NCBI GenBank assembly: GCA_046350375.1
Contig: JAXMAO010000002.1
Location: forward strand, 248,001-312,000
Direction of reading: 5' to 3'
DNA: 64,000 nt
Source of the DNA: JAXMAO01 sp046350375
GTDB lineage: Bacteria > Planctomycetota > Phycisphaerae > UBA1845 > UTPLA1
Part shown: positions 62,665 through 64,000 of the stretch, piece after piece
Position numbering within the stretch: position 1 is the first letter of the stretch
Layout: every line of letters begins with the position of its first letter
The notes under the pieces: model-generated
The model's input: the letters and a program-made list of their open reading frames with translations, nothing else
Database searches by the model: none
Told to the model about the DNA's origin: nothing
Made by a program: the position numbers and the translations under genes

Positions 62665-64000
62665 CTACGGAATCATCAGCAGCGCGCTGACAAACCCCTG
62701 CACGTCCAGACCGTTGGCGTGGCCGTCGCAGTTCGTGTCAGCGAGCACCAGGTCATACACGTCCACCGGCGTACCGCGCAGCGCCTGGACGAACCGCGCG
62801 ATGTCCGCCGGCGTCGCCACGCCGTCCTGGTCCAGGTCGCCGGTCTCGGCCCCACCGCACACGGCCGTGCGAATGACGATCACGTCGGCCGGGTCGGGCA
62901 CTCCGTCGCCGTCGGTGTCGGCCTCGAGCATGATCTCGATCGGCTGGAACGGCTCGTTCTCCAGCACGGTCACCGCGATGGGCACCAGCGCGCTCGTGCC
63001 CGGGGCGACGGAGAGCGTCCCGATGACCGGCTCACCCGGCGGCAGGCCGTTGAGACTGACGGCCTGGCCGTCCGGCGCGTGCGACGGATTGGGGTAGTAG
63101 ACCGACCAGCGGTAATCGACGTGCCCGCCGGGGTTCGACTCGTTGGTCACCTGCATGCCGAAATCACGCGTCGTCCCCGGGACCATGACCGCGATCGGGC
63201 AGGGCGGCGTGCACGAATAGCAGAACTCGCGGCTGCGCGAAATCGTGTTCGTGCAGCTCTGCTGCGTCCCGGTCGTCAGGTTGTTCAGCGTCAACTGGTA
63301 GCACGCCGTGATGATCGGCGGCGGAATGGGCATGCCGGTCGGGAGCTGCACCGTCACGCACACCGTGCGGCAGCCGCCGGGCTTGATGAGGCCGGTCGAG
63401 CCGCTGGACGGCGTGAAGGTGATCGGCCCGGTGGTGTTGCAGCCGGGTCCGCCGACCGGCCCGGTCAGGTTCCACGAGTAACTGGCCGCCACGTCGCAGT
63501 AATTGCAGATCTGGAAGCACATCTGCACGGACGTCTGGTTGGCGCAGAACTTGACGGGCGGGGCATAGCACACGTCGCAGCACTTGCCCTTGGTGCGGGC
63601 GTTGTAGAGATCGATGATCTCCTGGTCCGCCAGGGCGCGCTTGAAGAACTCGAACTCGTCGAGCGTGCCGTTCAGGAACACCGGCGGCCCGCCGAGGAAG
63701 ACGTACTCCTTTCCGAAGAGCAGGTCGACCGCATTGTTGGTAATGCCAGTGACGGTGAAGTCGTTGAAGCTCTGCACCACACCGTCCACGAACAGGCGGA
63801 TGTTGTTCGGCGCGCCGCGCCGCACGACCGCCGCCACGTGGTGGCACTGACCGTCGTTGATCGACATGCCCGACGTGATGAAGTTCCCGTACACGCCACC
63901 GCCGATCTGGAAGCCCAGGTTGCCGCCCCAGAAGAACAGGGCATATCCGAACACGTTGGGGATGGCGCCGCTGCGCTTGTCGCAGATCGGCTGGTAGAAG
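62665..64000 (-). CDS. Secreted LamG-like / dockerin protein (5' end outside window)
   Basis: At least 445 residues, open at the right window edge. LamG/concanavalin-like jellyroll: GQCHHVAAVVRRGAPNNIRL, FLNGTLDEFEFFKRALADQE. Then a cysteine-rich region (CCDVCYAPPVKFCANQ, CFQICNYCDVAASYSWNLTG) with Ig-like strands, a calcium-type EADTDGDGVPDPADV and a C-terminal dockerin (GDLDQDGVATPADIARFVQA, DTNCDGHANGLDVQGFVSAL). Probable carbohydrate-binding or surface protein. Stop at 62665. Confidence 0.8.
   Translation of the reverse strand, partial: FYQPICDKRSGAIPNVFGYALFFWGGNLGFQIGGGVYGNFITSGMSINDGQCHHVAAVVRRGAPNNIRLFVDGVVQSFNDFTVTGITNNAVDLLFGKEYVFLGGPPVFLNGTLDEFEFFKRALADQEIIDLYNARTKGKCCDVCYAPPVKFCANQTSVQMCFQICNYCDVAASYSWNLTGPVGGPGCNTTGPITFTPSSGSTGLIKPGGCRTVCVTVQLPTGMPIPPPIITACYQLTLNNLTTGTQQSCTNTISRSREFCYSCTPPCPIAVMVPGTTRDFGMQVTNESNPGGHVDYRWSVYYPNPSHAPDGQAVSLNGLPPGEPVIGTLSVAPGTSALVPIAVTVLENEPFQPIEIMLEADTDGDGVPDPADVIVIRTAVCGGAETGDLDQDGVATPADIARFVQALRGTPVDVYDLVLADTNCDGHANGLDVQGFVSALLMIP

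Overview
The window is a high-GC draft chromosomal segment that looks like Planctomycetota, probably Phycisphaerae-like. Supporting clues are secreted proteins ending in type I dockerins, a polytopic zinc-ribbon family ending in CGYxxxGxxSGxCPECG, a tripartite Gly/Cys-hydrophobic-Arg sorting tail, DUF1573 and matrixin-type secreted proteins, a tyrosine integrase whose tail reads GDTGLEPVT, and the palindrome-derived peptide GGTGFQPV. The class assignment is inference.

Layout. 1-10 kb: partial trxB, a metalloprotease lipoprotein, a homocysteine methyltransferase-like enzyme, a rhomboid protease, a ThiF/MoeB protein, two paralogous zinc-ribbon membrane proteins, and a MarR regulator with its own operator next to an SRPBCC protein. 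10.2-16.3 kb: a complete ISC iron-sulfur operon (Rrf2/iscR-iscS-iscU-iscA-hscB-hscA-fdx-iscX). 16.4-26.3 kb: lspA, a molybdopterin oxidoreductase with mobA on the minus strand, then a plus-strand run of aroD-aroE fusion, phosphoesterase, aroK, prepilin peptidase, a LapA-like protein, Trm112 and a second phosphoesterase. 26.3-39.3 kb: mostly minus-strand genes, including a DUF1573 operon, kbl, dgt, a HIT protein, a dockerin protein and an FhlA-like sigma54 activator. 39.4-49.3 kb: a DCC-lipase maturation factor fusion, an RluA synthase, a haemoglobin-like lipoprotein, a secreted caspase-like protein and a very large secreted LCAT-like lipase.

49.4-62.4 kb is the most interesting part: a head-to-tail array of RHS/YD-repeat cassettes, all on the minus strand. 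One long 5'-truncated RHS gene is followed by four short RHS-core fragments and a last stub. Each core except the stub carries a different, often cysteine-rich C-terminal tip, and each tip is followed by a small gene with an N-terminal membrane or lipoprotein anchor. This is the architecture of orphan polymorphic toxin-immunity modules. The array is bracketed by two tyrosine-integrase tails and by a 20-nt direct repeat (19/20) that equals the 3' end of a tRNA-Val gene at 62.36-62.43 kb, so it looks like a genomic island integrated at that tRNA. The window ends in a partial LamG-dockerin protein.

Quality warning. Several genes that should be conserved (iscA, hscB, aroD-aroE, mobA, the molybdopterin oxidoreductase, the DUF1573 gene, one RHS copy) are broken by clustered one- and two-base indels in GC-rich or homopolymer stretches. 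Restoring a base gives back textbook family sequence, so most of these are probably unpolished sequencing errors, not true pseudogenes.
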